A stretch of 24,285 bases of DNA from Fidelibacterota bacterium (GCA_002707765.1 PANV01000042.1:16558-40842); one strand, 5' to 3'. Shown: positions 7,552 to 16,157, numbered from the stretch's first letter. Notes: generated from the sequence alone by a model not told the origin. Numbers and translations are program-made.

Positions 7552-8499
7552 TTAGAGATTAATAAAATTATTAGTATAGTTTATTAACTCAGACTGAATA
7601 CCTTTTTCCAACATCGAGTGACCCGCGTCTCTTATAATAATTAAATTTGAATTATTCCAAGCCTTGTGTAAATCCCAAGCACTTCTCATTGGACAAACTA
7701 CATCATATCTACCTTGAATAATTACGTTTGGTATATGCTGAATTTTATAAATATTTTCAAGAATCCAGCCATCATTTTTAAAAAAACCTTTGTTTATAAA
7801 ATAATGACATTCTATTCTAGCAAATGCTTCAGCTACTTTTTCATCATCAAAATGATGAAGAGAGTCTTTAGTTTGAATAAGTTTACTTGTACGTGCTTCC
7901 CATGTTGACCAGGCCTTTGCAGCTTCTATACGAGTTTTTTTATTTTTTGATGTAAGTCTTTTATAATATGCGTTAACTAAATTACTTCTTTTATTTTCAG
8001 GTATTATTTTTAGATAATTTTCCCATTCATCAGGGAATATATAGCTGCATCCTTCTTGATAAAACCAATCAATTTCCATTTTACGTAACATGAAAATACC
8101 TCTTAAAATAAGACCTTTACATCTTTTTGGATTTTTTATTGCATAGCTTAAAGAGAGTGTTGAACCCCAACTCCCACCAAAAACAACCCATGAATCTATT
8201 TTTAAGTATTCTCTAATCATTTCAATATCACGAACTAAATCCCATGTTGTATTTTCCTCAAGTTCTGCATGGGGTAAGCTTTTTCCACAACCTCTCTGAT
8301 CAAAAATAATAATTCTCCATCTTTGAGGATCAAAGTATTGTCTATAAATAGGTTCAGAGCCACCTCCTGGTCCTCCGTGTAAAAATATTACAGGTTTCCC
8401 TTCAGGATTACCAGATTCTTCAACAAAAATTGTGTGTAATTTTGATACTTTTAAAAAAAATTCATTATATGGTTCTATAGGTGGATATAATTTATTCAT
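7552..8499 (-). CDS. pip: Prolyl iminopeptidase (alpha/beta hydrolase)
   Basis: A 315-residue member of peptidase family S33, the usual length for bacterial proline iminopeptidase, which removes N-terminal proline from peptides. The oxyanion-hole motif H-G-G-P-G-G-G is at 41-47, the nucleophile Ser110 in G-G-S-W-G-S, and Asp266 (G-R-Y-D-V-V-C-P) and His294 (D-A-G-H-S-M) complete the triad. W-E-A-R/W-x-x-W-E-x-R-T-type residues near 197-203 fit the cap region that binds the free amino terminus. No signal peptide is seen, so it is cytoplasmic. It lies 3 bases after the dehydrogenase stop and appears to be the last gene of the carAB run. It ends 4 bases from the end of nrdJb on the opposite strand, with no terminator hairpin between. 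Confidence 0.92.
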   Translation of the reverse strand: MNKLYPPIEPYNEFFLKVSKLHTIFVEESGNPEGKPVIFLHGGPGGGSEPIYRQYFDPQRWRIIIFDQRGCGKSLPHAELEENTTWDLVRDIEMIREYLKIDSWVVFGGSWGSTLSLSYAIKNPKRCKGLILRGIFMLRKMEIDWFYQEGCSYIFPDEWENYLKIIPENKRSNLVNAYYKRLTSKNKKTRIEAAKAWSTWEARTSKLIQTKDSLHHFDDEKVAEAFARIECHYFINKGFFKNDGWILENIYKIQHIPNVIIQGRYDVVCPMRSAWDLHKAWNNSNLIIIRDAGHSMLEKGIQSELINYTNNFINL

Positions 8500-8502
8500 T
8501 TG

Positions 8503-9477
8503 TTAATATTGCCTTTTTTTACAAACTCTATTTCTAAGAGATTTGTGGTTAATATATCGATTTAAATTTTCTTCAAATGCTTTAATAACATTAGATTGAT
8601 AATTATTAAAATTACCAGCTATATGTGGAGATAATAAAACATTATTTAAATTAAAGAGAGGACTGTCTTTGCTCAGTGGTTCTAGATTAAATACATCTAA
8701 TGCTGCTCCTTTGATTTTTTTATTTATTAGAACATTGATTAATTCTTTTTCATCTATAATCTCACCCCTCGAAACATTAATCAATATCGAATTTGAATTC
8801 ATTATATTAAATTTTTTTTTGTTTATTAGATTTCTTGTTAAATATGTTAGGGGGCATGCAATTACGATATAGTCACTATGATTTAACAAATAATCTATTT
8901 CATATAAAGGAAGTAATAAATCAACATTTTTATTACTTAATCTATTTTTTTGCAATCTTCTTGTTGCATATATTTTCATATTAAATTTCTTAGCTCTTTT
9001 TGCAATTTCTTTACCAATTGAACCGTAACCAATAATACCTAAAATTTTATTTTCGAGCGTTTCATTTGTTTTTGCTATTTCCCATTGAGACCAAATTTTA
9101 TTGTTTTTAAAATCAATACATTTATTCAAATTTTTAGAAAAAAATAAGATTGCACTCATGACATATTCTGCTACTGGAATTGAATTTATACCCCTCGAGT
9201 TAGTTATGATAATTTTACTTTTGATAACTTCATCATACATACAATTATCTACTCCCGCATTACCCAGTTGTATCCATTTTAAATTTTCTAAATTTTTTTT
9301 AAATATTTTTTTAGGGATATTGTAAGATAATAAAATATCAATATTTTCAATATTTTCAATAATTATTTCTTCATTATCAAGTTTTATGAAATTAAAATCA
9401 GAGTATGTTTTTTTAATCTTTGAGGTTAATTTATCAAATTTCAATTCATTTTTTGTTATTGCAATACCAATATTCAT
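8503..9477 (-). CDS. D-isomer-specific 2-hydroxyacid dehydrogenase
   Basis: A 324-residue NAD(P)-dependent dehydrogenase with the standard two-part layout: a catalytic domain split around a Rossmann domain. G-I-I-G-Y-G-S-I-G (about 147-155) is the dinucleotide loop; Arg237 in V-S-R-G-E, Glu266 in F-N-L-E-P-L and His285 in S-P-H-I-A-G are the catalytic residues. After the Rossmann beta strand the A-T-R-R sequence (171-174) carries arginines instead of an acidic residue, which favours NADP(H) over NAD(H), although this is an inference. The substrate (glyoxylate, hydroxypyruvate or other 2-keto acid) cannot be decided. Its ATG shares one base with the carB stop (TAATG), and pip follows 3 bases after its own stop, so it belongs to the carA-carB run. 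Confidence 0.88.
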   Translation of the reverse strand: MNIGIAITKNELKFDKLTSKIKKTYSDFNFIKLDNEEIIIENIENIDILLSYNIPKKIFKKNLENLKWIQLGNAGVDNCMYDEVIKSKIIITNSRGINSIPVAEYVMSAILFFSKNLNKCIDFKNNKIWSQWEIAKTNETLENKILGIIGYGSIGKEIAKRAKKFNMKIYATRRLQKNRLSNKNVDLLLPLYEIDYLLNHSDYIVIACPLTYLTRNLINKKKFNIMNSNSILINVSRGEIIDEKELINVLINKKIKGAALDVFNLEPLSKDSPLFNLNNVLLSPHIAGNFNNYQSNVIKAFEENLNRYINHKSLRNRVCKKRQY

Positions 9478-12400
9478 TATTTGAAAATTTTTTGTAAACT
9501 CGTATAATTTAATTTATTACTTTTAATCATTCTAATTGCACGAAGCATTGCTGTTGCACCTGCTATAGTTGTTATAACCTGAATTTTATGTTTTATTGCA
9601 GCTTTTCCAATTTCGTATTCATCAAATCTTGATTGAGCTCCTAAAGGTGTATTAATGACCATATTAATTTCATTATTTTTAATTGCATCAACAATATTTG
9701 GTCTTCCTTCTCCAACTTTATAAACTTGGTTACAATTAATACCATTTTCAGATAATAACTCTGCTGTACCTTTAGTTGCTAAAATATTATAATTCATTTC
9801 ATCTAAGTCTCTAGAAATTTTAAGAATATTTTCTTTATCTGAATCATTAACTGATATGAATACATTCCCAGATAGAGGTATTTTTTCGCCAGCGCCATAA
9901 GAAGCTTTTGCATAAGCAGATCCTAGATGTTTATCAAAGCCAATTACTTCACCAGTAGATTTCATCTCAGGTGATAAAAAAATATTTTGATCAGGAAATT
10001 TGTTAAATGGAAAAACAGGTTTTTTAACAGCAATTAGATTTGTATTTTTTTCGATAAAATCTAATTCACTTAATTTTTTACCAACTGAAACTTGAGCCGC
10101 ATATTTTGCATAAGGGATATCTTTAATTTTACTTATAAATGGGATAGTTCTACTAGCCCTTGGATTTACTTCAATAACATAGATTTTATTATTTTTCATT
10201 GCAAATTGAATATTAATAAGACCAACAGTTTTTAATTCTATTGCTAAATCTTTTGTATAATTTTCAATAATTTTTTTGGCTTTGAGTGGTAGATTATAAG
10301 CGGGATAAACACATGAAGAGTCGCCAGAATGGATACCAGCTTCTTCTATATGTTGCATTATACCTGCAATTTTAACATTTTCTCCATCTGATATTGCATC
10401 TACATCAAATTCATAAGCATTCTCTAAAAAAGCATCTATTAAAATTGGATGTTCTCCCGAAACTAACGCAGCTTTAGCTACGAACATTTTTAAACCCTCT
10501 TCATCATAAACTATTTCCATTCCTCTTCCACCTAATACATAAGAAGGCCTGACCAACACAGGATATTTGATATCATTAGCAATCTGAATTGCATCTTGAA
10601 TAGAAAATGCAGTTCCATATTTAGGTGCTGGAATATTTAATTTTTTTAATACTTTCCCAAATTTTTTTCTATTCTCTGCAAGATCAATTGAATGTGGGTC
10701 AGTTCCAATGATATTAACTTTATTTGCTAATAATCTATTTGCAATATTTAATGGAGTTTGGCCACCAAATTGAATTAATACACCTTCTGGTTTTTCAAGA
10801 TCGATTATATTCATTACATCTTCAAAAGTTAAAGGCTCAAAATAAAGTCTATCAGTAATATCAAAATCAGTTGAAACAGTTTCAGGATTACAATTAACCA
10901 TTATCGTTTTAAATCCTAATTCTTTTAATCCAAAAACTGCTTGTATACAACAATAATCAAACTCTATACCTTGCCCTATTCTGTTTGGACCACCACCTAA
11001 AATCATTATTGTTTTTTCAGTAAATGGAATAATCTCATTTTCTTCTTCGTAGGTTGAATAGCAATATGGAGTTTTTGCTTGAAATTCAGCAGCGCAAGTA
11101 TCAACCATTTTATAAGTAGGAATAATATTATTCTTTAATCTAAAGTCTCTAATTTTTGATTCTTTTTCATTTCTGGCATTTGCAATTTGTAAATCAGAAA
11201 ATCCATTTTGTTTTAGATACGTCATATAATTATTATTCATAGAATCATTTAGATTTGTATCTGCAATTAATTTTAACTGATTTAAAAACCACGGGTCAAT
11301 TTTGGTTTTATCAAATAATTCATCAATTGAATAACCCTCTTTAAATGCTTTCCAAATTTTAATTAATCTAAATGCAGAAGGGAAACCTATTTTAGAAATA
11401 TCTAAGGGTCTTGTATCTGTAATTTTAGGTTGAAATCCATTTAACCCAACTTCTAAAGATCTGAATGCTTTCTGAAGAGATTCTCTAAATGTTCTACCAA
11501 TTGACATTACCTCACCAACTGATTGCATTTGAACCCCTAAAATACCATTTGAAGATGGAAATTTTTCAAAATCAAATCTTGGAATTTTTACAACTGTATA
11601 ATCAATAGAAGGTTCAAATGAGGCCATGGTTTCTTTTGTTATATCATTTGGAATTTCATCTAATGTAAAACCAACAGCGAGTTTTGCTGCAATTTTTGCT
11701 ATAGGGAATCCTGTGGCTTTAGAAGCTAATGCCGAAGATCTGCTGACCCTTGGATTCATTTCAATAATAATCATTCTGCCAGTTTTAGGATTTACTGCAA
11801 ATTGAACGTTTGATCCACCCGTATCAACTCCTATTGTTCTTAGACATTGTAAAGACCAATTTCTCATTTTTTGAAATTCTTTATCTGATAAGGTTTGTGC
11901 TGGTGCTACAGTGATACTATCACCAGTATGTACACCCATAGGATCTATATTTTCAATACTACACACTATTATTGCATTATCATTTTTATCTCTAATAACC
12001 TCCATCTCAAATTCTTTCCAACCTAACAGCGATTCTTCAATTAAAACTTCGTTTATGGGGCTAGCTCTTAATCCCATTTCAATCTGTTTTTTAAATTCTT
12101 CAATATTATAAGCAGTAGATCCACCTGTTCCACCAAGTGTGAAAGAAGGCCTAATGATTAAAGGAAATCCAATTTCATCTGCCATTACTAAAGCTTTTTG
12201 AATTGTATTGACAAAACCTCCTTTTGCTGTAGGTATACCAATTTGGTCCATGCAAAGTTTAAATTTTTCTCTATTTTCTGCTTTTTCAATAGCATCAATA
12301 TTGGCACCAATCAATTCAATATTATATTTATCTAATATCCCATTTTGATATAATCGCAGAGTAATATCTAAAGCAGTTTGACCCCCAACTGTTGGTAAAA

Positions 12401-12656
12401 TTGCATCGGGTTTTTCTGTTTTTATAATTTCTTCAATTGCATTTAGAGTTATTGGTTCAAGATATGTTGCATCAGCAATATTTTTATCGGTCATGATTGT
12501 TGCAGGATTTGAATTAATTAGAATTATTTTAAAACCATCTTTTTTCAAAGCTCTACATGCTTGTGTACCTGAATAATCAAATTCACATGCTTGTCCAATA
12601 ATAATTGGACCTGCACCTATAACAAGTATCGAATTAATATCTTCTCTTTTAGGCAT
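9477..12656 (-). CDS. carB: Carbamoyl-phosphate synthase, large subunit
   Basis: A 1059-residue large subunit, nearly the E. coli length (1073). It makes carbamoyl phosphate from bicarbonate, ammonia passed from CarA, and two ATP, feeding pyrimidine and arginine synthesis. The two homologous ATP-grasp halves begin with I-L-V-I-G-A-G-P-I (10-18) and I-M-I-L-G-G-G-P-N-R-I-G-Q-G (550-563); each has its R-P-S-(F/Y)-x-L-G-G loop (169-176 and 703-710) and E-x-N-P-R-x-S-R strand (299-306 and 829-836). An oligomerisation region lies about 405-545. The C-terminal MGS-like allosteric domain (about 930-1059) has T-K-G-T and V-G-E-G-R-P-N-I-V-D with V-I-N-T-P-L-G, the region that binds UMP in related enzymes. 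It overlaps the end of carA by 8 bases. Confidence 0.98.
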   Translation of the reverse strand: MPKREDINSILVIGAGPIIIGQACEFDYSGTQACRALKKDGFKIILINSNPATIMTDKNIADATYLEPITLNAIEEIIKTEKPDAILPTVGGQTALDITLRLYQNGILDKYNIELIGANIDAIEKAENREKFKLCMDQIGIPTAKGGFVNTIQKALVMADEIGFPLIIRPSFTLGGTGGSTAYNIEEFKKQIEMGLRASPINEVLIEESLLGWKEFEMEVIRDKNDNAIIVCSIENIDPMGVHTGDSITVAPAQTLSDKEFQKMRNWSLQCLRTIGVDTGGSNVQFAVNPKTGRMIIIEMNPRVSRSSALASKATGFPIAKIAAKLAVGFTLDEIPNDITKETMASFEPSIDYTVVKIPRFDFEKFPSSNGILGVQMQSVGEVMSIGRTFRESLQKAFRSLEVGLNGFQPKITDTRPLDISKIGFPSAFRLIKIWKAFKEGYSIDELFDKTKIDPWFLNQLKLIADTNLNDSMNNNYMTYLKQNGFSDLQIANARNEKESKIRDFRLKNNIIPTYKMVDTCAAEFQAKTPYCYSTYEEENEIIPFTEKTIMILGGGPNRIGQGIEFDYCCIQAVFGLKELGFKTIMVNCNPETVSTDFDITDRLYFEPLTFEDVMNIIDLEKPEGVLIQFGGQTPLNIANRLLANKVNIIGTDPHSIDLAENRKKFGKVLKKLNIPAPKYGTAFSIQDAIQIANDIKYPVLVRPSYVLGGRGMEIVYDEEGLKMFVAKAALVSGEHPILIDAFLENAYEFDVDAISDGENVKIAGIMQHIEEAGIHSGDSSCVYPAYNLPLKAKKIIENYTKDLAIELKTVGLINIQFAMKNNKIYVIEVNPRASRTIPFISKIKDIPYAKYAAQVSVGKKLSELDFIEKNTNLIAVKKPVFPFNKFPDQNIFLSPEMKSTGEVIGFDKHLGSAYAKASYGAGEKIPLSGNVFISVNDSDKENILKISRDLDEMNYNILATKGTAELLSENGINCNQVYKVGEGRPNIVDAIKNNEINMVINTPLGAQSRFDEYEIGKAAIKHKIQVITTIAGATAMLRAIRMIKSNKLNYTSLQKIFK

Positions 12657-13746
12657 TTTGATTTTTTTTTATGAGATTGATAAATTCTTTAAATAAATAT
12701 CTAGAATCGTGAGGTCCTGGACTCGATTCAGGATGATATTGAATACTAAATGCGGGATAATTTTTACACTTTAACCCTTCAATTGTTTGATCATTTAAAC
12801 TTATATGAGTTATAATAATTTCTTTTGGTAGATTGTTTTCACTAACAACAAAACCATGATTTTGGCTGGTTATTTCTATTTTATTTGTAGTTAAATTTTT
12901 AACTGGATGATTGCATCCTCTATGACCAAATTTAAGTTTTTGAGTTTTTGCACCTAAGGCTAATGCAAGTATTTGATGTCCTAGACATATACCAAAAATA
13001 GGAATTTTAGTATCTAATAAATTTTTTACCGTACTAATTCCATAATGAACTGCAGATGGATCACCAGGTCCATTAGATAAAAATATACCATCAGGATTAA
13101 ACGCTAGTATTTCATTTTTTTTTATAGATGCAGGAAATACTTTTATATAACAATTTTCTTTATCCATTAACCTTAAAATATTATGTTTAATACCAAAATC
13201 TATTGCAGCAATTTTAATTTTTTTATTTTTATCATTCCAATCATATGGCTTTAAACATGATACAGCTTGCGCTAAATCCATACCATTCATATTTGGATGT
13301 TTTTTAAGTTTTTCAATAAGTTTTTTTTCTGAAAAAGAATCACTGGATATAATACCATTCATTGCCCCTTCATTTCTTATAATTCTTACCAGAGCTCTTG
13401 TGTCAATATTTTGTATACCTACAATATTATTTTTAACTAGATAATTTTGTAGTGAATTTGTTGATCTATAATTAGAAACAATTGGAGATGATTCTTTTAT
13501 AATTATTCCTGATGCATGAATTTTATTACTTTCTTTATCAATTTCATTTGTGCCATAGTTCCCAATATGAGATGCAGTTAGTGTGACTATTTGTCCACAG
13601 TAGGAAGGGTCTGTAATAATTTCTTGATAGCCAGTCATTCCAGTATTAAAACAAACTTCACCTAATGTGGTACCAATTTTTCCAAATGCTAGGCCATTAA
13701 ATATTCTGCCATTCTCAAGTATTAGCTTTGCAGGATTAAATTTCAT
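12649..13746 (-). CDS. carA: Carbamoyl-phosphate synthase, small (glutaminase) subunit
   Basis: A 365-residue glutamine amidotransferase subunit of the usual length. It releases ammonia from glutamine for CarB. The N-terminal CarA-specific domain (about 1-170, with F-N-T-G-M-T-G-Y-Q-E) is followed by a class I glutaminase domain with the catalytic Cys254 in G-I-C-L-G-H-Q, His338 and Glu340 in Q-Y-H-P-E, and S-N-G-P-G-D-P at 224-230. The ATG at 13746 has no ribosome-binding site in the normal position; the only GGAG nearby lies inside a terminator-like hairpin 14 to 38 bases upstream, and a 20-codon leader ORF ends 5 bases before the start. This suggests control of carAB by attenuation or translation from the leader. 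It overlaps carB by 8 bases. Confidence 0.98.
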   Translation of the reverse strand: MKFNPAKLILENGRIFNGLAFGKIGTTLGEVCFNTGMTGYQEIITDPSYCGQIVTLTASHIGNYGTNEIDKESNKIHASGIIIKESSPIVSNYRSTNSLQNYLVKNNIVGIQNIDTRALVRIIRNEGAMNGIISSDSFSEKKLIEKLKKHPNMNGMDLAQAVSCLKPYDWNDKNKKIKIAAIDFGIKHNILRLMDKENCYIKVFPASIKKNEILAFNPDGIFLSNGPGDPSAVHYGISTVKNLLDTKIPIFGICLGHQILALALGAKTQKLKFGHRGCNHPVKNLTTNKIEITSQNHGFVVSENNLPKEIIITHISLNDQTIEGLKCKNYPAFSIQYHPESSPGPHDSRYLFKEFINLIKKNQNA

Positions 13747-13751
13747 TTGAT

Positions 13752-13814
13752 TTATAAAAAAAATAGCTCCATTTGGGGAGCTATCATAAATAAAAAATTG
13801 ATTTTAATTTTCAT
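13752..13814 (-). CDS. Putative carAB leader peptide
   Basis: A 20-codon ORF, ATG at 13814 to TAA ending at 13752, encoding a hydrophobic peptide (starts M-K-I-K-I-N-F-L-F, ends E-L-F-F-L). It passes through a U-rich stretch and then the whole terminator-like hairpin, stopping 5 bases before the carA ATG. Its placement is like the leader ORFs of attenuated operons such as enterobacterial pyrBI. Short ORFs are frequent in AT-rich DNA, so this rests on position, not composition. Confidence 0.25.
   Translation of the reverse strand: MKIKINFLFMIAPQMELFFL
13756..13784 (-). terminator. Intrinsic terminator or attenuator before carA
   Basis: Read on the minus strand, ATAGCTCC (13784-13777), a 6-base loop, and GGAGCTAT (13770-13763) form an 8-bp perfect stem, followed directly by seven T's. 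This is a standard Rho-independent shape. It follows the exonuclease gene but ends only about 9 bases before the carA start codon, which leaves no room for a separate carA promoter downstream. Transcripts for carA must therefore pass through it, so it may act as an attenuator instead of a simple end of the upstream operon. Confidence 0.7.
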
Positions 13815-13848
13815 CAATAAATTTAGGTAAGATTTTTGTAATCTGACA

Positions 13849-14745
13849 TTAATTTTTATATTTATCAACAATAGTAACTTCTACAAATCTACCTTTGAAA
13901 TTTCCATTATATATATTTTCTGTTAACCATTGTCTTTCAATTTCAATTTCAGAATGTTTAATGATTTTATACCAAAAATTATCATCTCTTTTTCCGTTTT
14001 CTGCATTAAACCACTTATAGTTTCTTTTTCTTAATAAATTTTTATATTCAAATTTAGCATAAGTAGCTTCTACTTTACATAAAGGAGTTTTTGCATTTTG
14101 AATTAATTCTACAATAGGTTTATTATCTGAGTAACTATCATGAGTTAGTAAGTGAATCAGCGCATCAACATCCATCATCGCTCTATGTGATTCGTAATAA
14201 AATCCGTGCCATATTGCAAGTAATTCTTGCTTAAAAGAATTAAATCCCCTCTGTTCCCAGTTTATATCATTGATTGAACAAGACCAAATTTTATTTTTAG
14301 ATAATTCTAAATTTAAATCTAGGAAAGATCGATCAAACTGTGCATTATGAGCAATAATTAAAGGCGCTTTATTCAAAATATTTTCTACATAATTCCAATC
14401 AATTTTTTTATTAGCAACCATTTCATTTGTTATGCCGTGTATTTTTATAGATTCTTCAGGAATTTTAAATCCAGGATCTTCAAACGATTCATACGCATCT
14501 ATTACTTTTATATCTGAACCATTATTTTTTGTTATTTCTATACATTTAATTGCAATTTCAATAATTTTATCCTCATTTTTATCTAGACCTGTTGTTTCTA
14601 AATCTAAAAAACAAATTCTCATACGATCTGAGGATGCATTTAATTTTTCTAAAGTATCAGGTTTCTCAACAATGAGATTTTTCCCTTCATATTTTTGAAG
14701 TTTAATATTGTTGTCTATATCATTGAGTCCTTTAATGAAACTCAT
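13849..14745 (-). CDS. DnaQ-like DEDDh 3'-5' exonuclease
   Basis: A 298-residue protein with a DEDDh exonuclease domain at about 42-205: Exo I F-L-D-L-E-T-T-G-L (Asp48, Glu50), Exo II H-N-A-Q-F-D (Asp138) and Exo III H-R-A-M-M-D-V-D-A (His187, Asp192). These residues bind two metal ions and remove nucleotides from 3' ends. The C-terminal part (about 205-298) is an extra domain with Y-K-W-F-N and F-W-Y-K-I-I; it is not the polymerase-binding tail of the replicative epsilon subunit. The first 40 residues precede the domain, and Met42 is an alternative start. It overlaps the stop of the PD-(D/E)XK nuclease by 4 bases (ATGA), so the two are co-translated, suggesting a shared role in DNA or RNA processing or repair. 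Confidence 0.88.
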   Translation of the reverse strand: MSFIKGLNDIDNNIKLQKYEGKNLIVEKPDTLEKLNASSDRMRICFLDLETTGLDKNEDKIIEIAIKCIEITKNNGSDIKVIDAYESFEDPGFKIPEESIKIHGITNEMVANKKIDWNYVENILNKAPLIIAHNAQFDRSFLDLNLELSKNKIWSCSINDINWEQRGFNSFKQELLAIWHGFYYESHRAMMDVDALIHLLTHDSYSDNKPIVELIQNAKTPLCKVEATYAKFEYKNLLRKRNYKWFNAENGKRDDNFWYKIIKHSEIEIERQWLTENIYNGNFKGRFVEVTIVDKYKN

Positions 14746-15452
14746 TTTAATCTTGTTTCCACCATTTTTAATACATTATTTTTTAAGTATGGGGTATGTA
14801 CACCAATACACTCTTCTTCTTTTAAGTGTAAAATCATATGCTGTCCAATTTTTAAACCATAATATTCTTCCAAAAGATATCTATAAAGTGATAATTGAAG
14901 TGAATATAAATTAAATTTTGTATCATCTAAATCTGCAGTTGCGGGTTTAATACCTTTTTTATTACCATATGACTTTGTACTTATTGATTTTGATGTTTTC
15001 CAATCCATTAAATTATAAATATCTTTTTCTTTATCATAAACTAATAAATCAATCGTTCCACATAGCTGTAATTCTTCACTATAAACAATAACTTCAGGAT
15101 ACATTTCAAACCTTGATGTAAGTTTAAATTTATTTAACCAATTTATTCCATGTATTGCTTTTCTCTCAGTTAAGGGAGATTGATTTAAAATATTATTTTC
15201 AATTTCTTCATGTACTATAGTTCCGTGTTCTGCAGAATCTCTCCATACTTGAAGTAATTCTTCCACTGTCATTCCTCTATATTTTGGACTTTTTGCTACT
15301 AAGCGTGTTGCAACTTTTAATGGATTAAATTCTTCAAAAAATTGTCCTACAAAAGTTGTTGCACTAGTAAATTCTAAATCTGGATTACTTGCTAAGTTAT
15401 AAGTATGTGATTCGCGTTCTAGGGAAATATTATTATCAAATAGTTTGTTCAT
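14742..15452 (-). CDS. PD-(D/E)XK superfamily nuclease (RecB-like)
   Basis: A 236-residue protein with RecB-type nuclease motifs in order: G-T-I-V-H-E-E-I-E at 77-85 (His81), G-T-I-D-L-L at 132-137 (Asp135), M-D-W-K-T-S-K at 149-155 (Asp150, Lys152) and L-Q-L-S-L-Y-R-Y at 185-192 (Gln186, Tyr190). The F-T-S-A-T-T-F and W-R-D-S-A-E-H-G segments resemble small stand-alone nucleases common in phages and marine bacteria. It probably cleaves or degrades DNA; the exact substrate is unknown. It overlaps the exonuclease gene by 4 bases. A perfect 13-bp inverted repeat ends 2 bases before its ATG, so both genes probably share one regulated promoter or translation site. Confidence 0.82.
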   Translation of the reverse strand: MNKLFDNNISLERESHTYNLASNPDLEFTSATTFVGQFFEEFNPLKVATRLVAKSPKYRGMTVEELLQVWRDSAEHGTIVHEEIENNILNQSPLTERKAIHGINWLNKFKLTSRFEMYPEVIVYSEELQLCGTIDLLVYDKEKDIYNLMDWKTSKSISTKSYGNKKGIKPATADLDDTKFNLYSLQLSLYRYLLEEYYGLKIGQHMILHLKEEECIGVHTPYLKNNVLKMVETRLK

Positions 15453-15454
15453 AT

Positions 15455-15483
15455 CTGGTGTTTAATATATTATTAAACACCAG
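15455..15483. repeat. Perfect 13-bp inverted repeat at the nuclease start
   Basis: CTGGTGTTTAATA at 15455-15467 and its exact reverse complement at 15471-15483 are separated by three bases. The element ends 2 bases upstream of the nuclease ATG. A minus-strand TATACT at 15487-15482 overlaps its outer edge and could be a -10 element. It could be an operator, or in RNA a hairpin that hides the start codon. No U-run follows it, so it is not a standard terminator. Confidence 0.75.
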
Positions 15484-15551
15484 TATAAACATATGATTAT
15501 TTAGTTTTTATCTACTGCAAGTATGATACAATTTTTTAAATGATTATTTTT

Positions 15552-16157
15552 TTAAAAAGATTTTAATTCTTGTACAAGATTGGAGTATAACTGTTTAATA
15601 TTTTTGTTTTCAGTAATTTGATAAACTTGTTTTATTAGATTATTTTCTAACATTAATTTTCCATCTAAATGATCGAGTTCATGTTGAAAAAGTCTTGACA
15701 AAAAACCTGAAAGTGGTTTTTTAATTTTTTCCCCATTTTCGTTAAAATAACGAACCTTAATTTGATCAAACCTTTCAGCAACTAATCTAATTTCAGGAAT
15801 ACTTAAACAGCCTTCTTCTCCCTCTTGTATTGATTTTTTTGAGTAGTGATCAATTTGAGGGTTGATATAAAATTCATAGTTTTCAGCATTGGGGTTTCCA
15901 ATAGGATTATTATTTTTATCATCACTTTCATCATCTTTTTTTAATCCAATAAAAACTCTTTTATCATAACCAATTTGATTCGCTGCAACCCCTGCACATG
16001 GTGTCGCCTGGTAAGTATCTAATAAATCTTTTTTAATTTTTTTTAATTCTTCAGAATTATGGTTTATAACTTCTCTCGTTTTTTGTTTTAAAAAAATCAC
16101 ATTATCTCTGATAATATTTTTGCCATCCCAAACTTCTACTAATTTTTTAACTGCCAT
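15552..16157 (-). CDS. def: Peptide deformylase
   Basis: A 201-residue deformylase with all three family motifs: G-V-A-A-N-Q (56-61), E-G-C-L-S (115-119, metal ligand Cys117) and Q-H-E-L-D-H (158-163, His159, Glu160, His163). It removes the formyl group from the initiator methionine of new proteins and uses Fe2+ or a similar metal. Residues about 73-93 (D-D-E-S-D-D-K-N-N-N) form an acidic, Asn-rich insertion not usual in short bacterial enzymes. The C-terminus (170-201) carries the extra helix of the cellular form. It is divergent from the asparaginase-like gene across 82 bases. About 100 bases separate it from the nuclease gene, so it may be transcribed separately. Confidence 0.95.
   Translation of the reverse strand: MAVKKLVEVWDGKNIIRDNVIFLKQKTREVINHNSEELKKIKKDLLDTYQATPCAGVAANQIGYDKRVFIGLKKDDESDDKNNNPIGNPNAENYEFYINPQIDHYSKKSIQEGEEGCLSIPEIRLVAERFDQIKVRYFNENGEKIKKPLSGFLSRLFQHELDHLDGKLMLENNLIKQVYQITENKNIKQLYSNLVQELKSF

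Noticed and set aside
15455..15483. The palindrome as an intrinsic terminator for def
   Set aside because: No T-run follows on either strand in the right direction, and it sits directly on the next gene's start.
1926..16157. Prophage or virus-derived block (thyA, folA, ribonucleotide reductase, exonuclease, RecB-like nuclease and deformylase all occur in phages)
   Set aside because: Interleaved with citrate synthase, complete carAB and other cellular genes, with no phage structural, integrase or lysis gene and no integration repeats.
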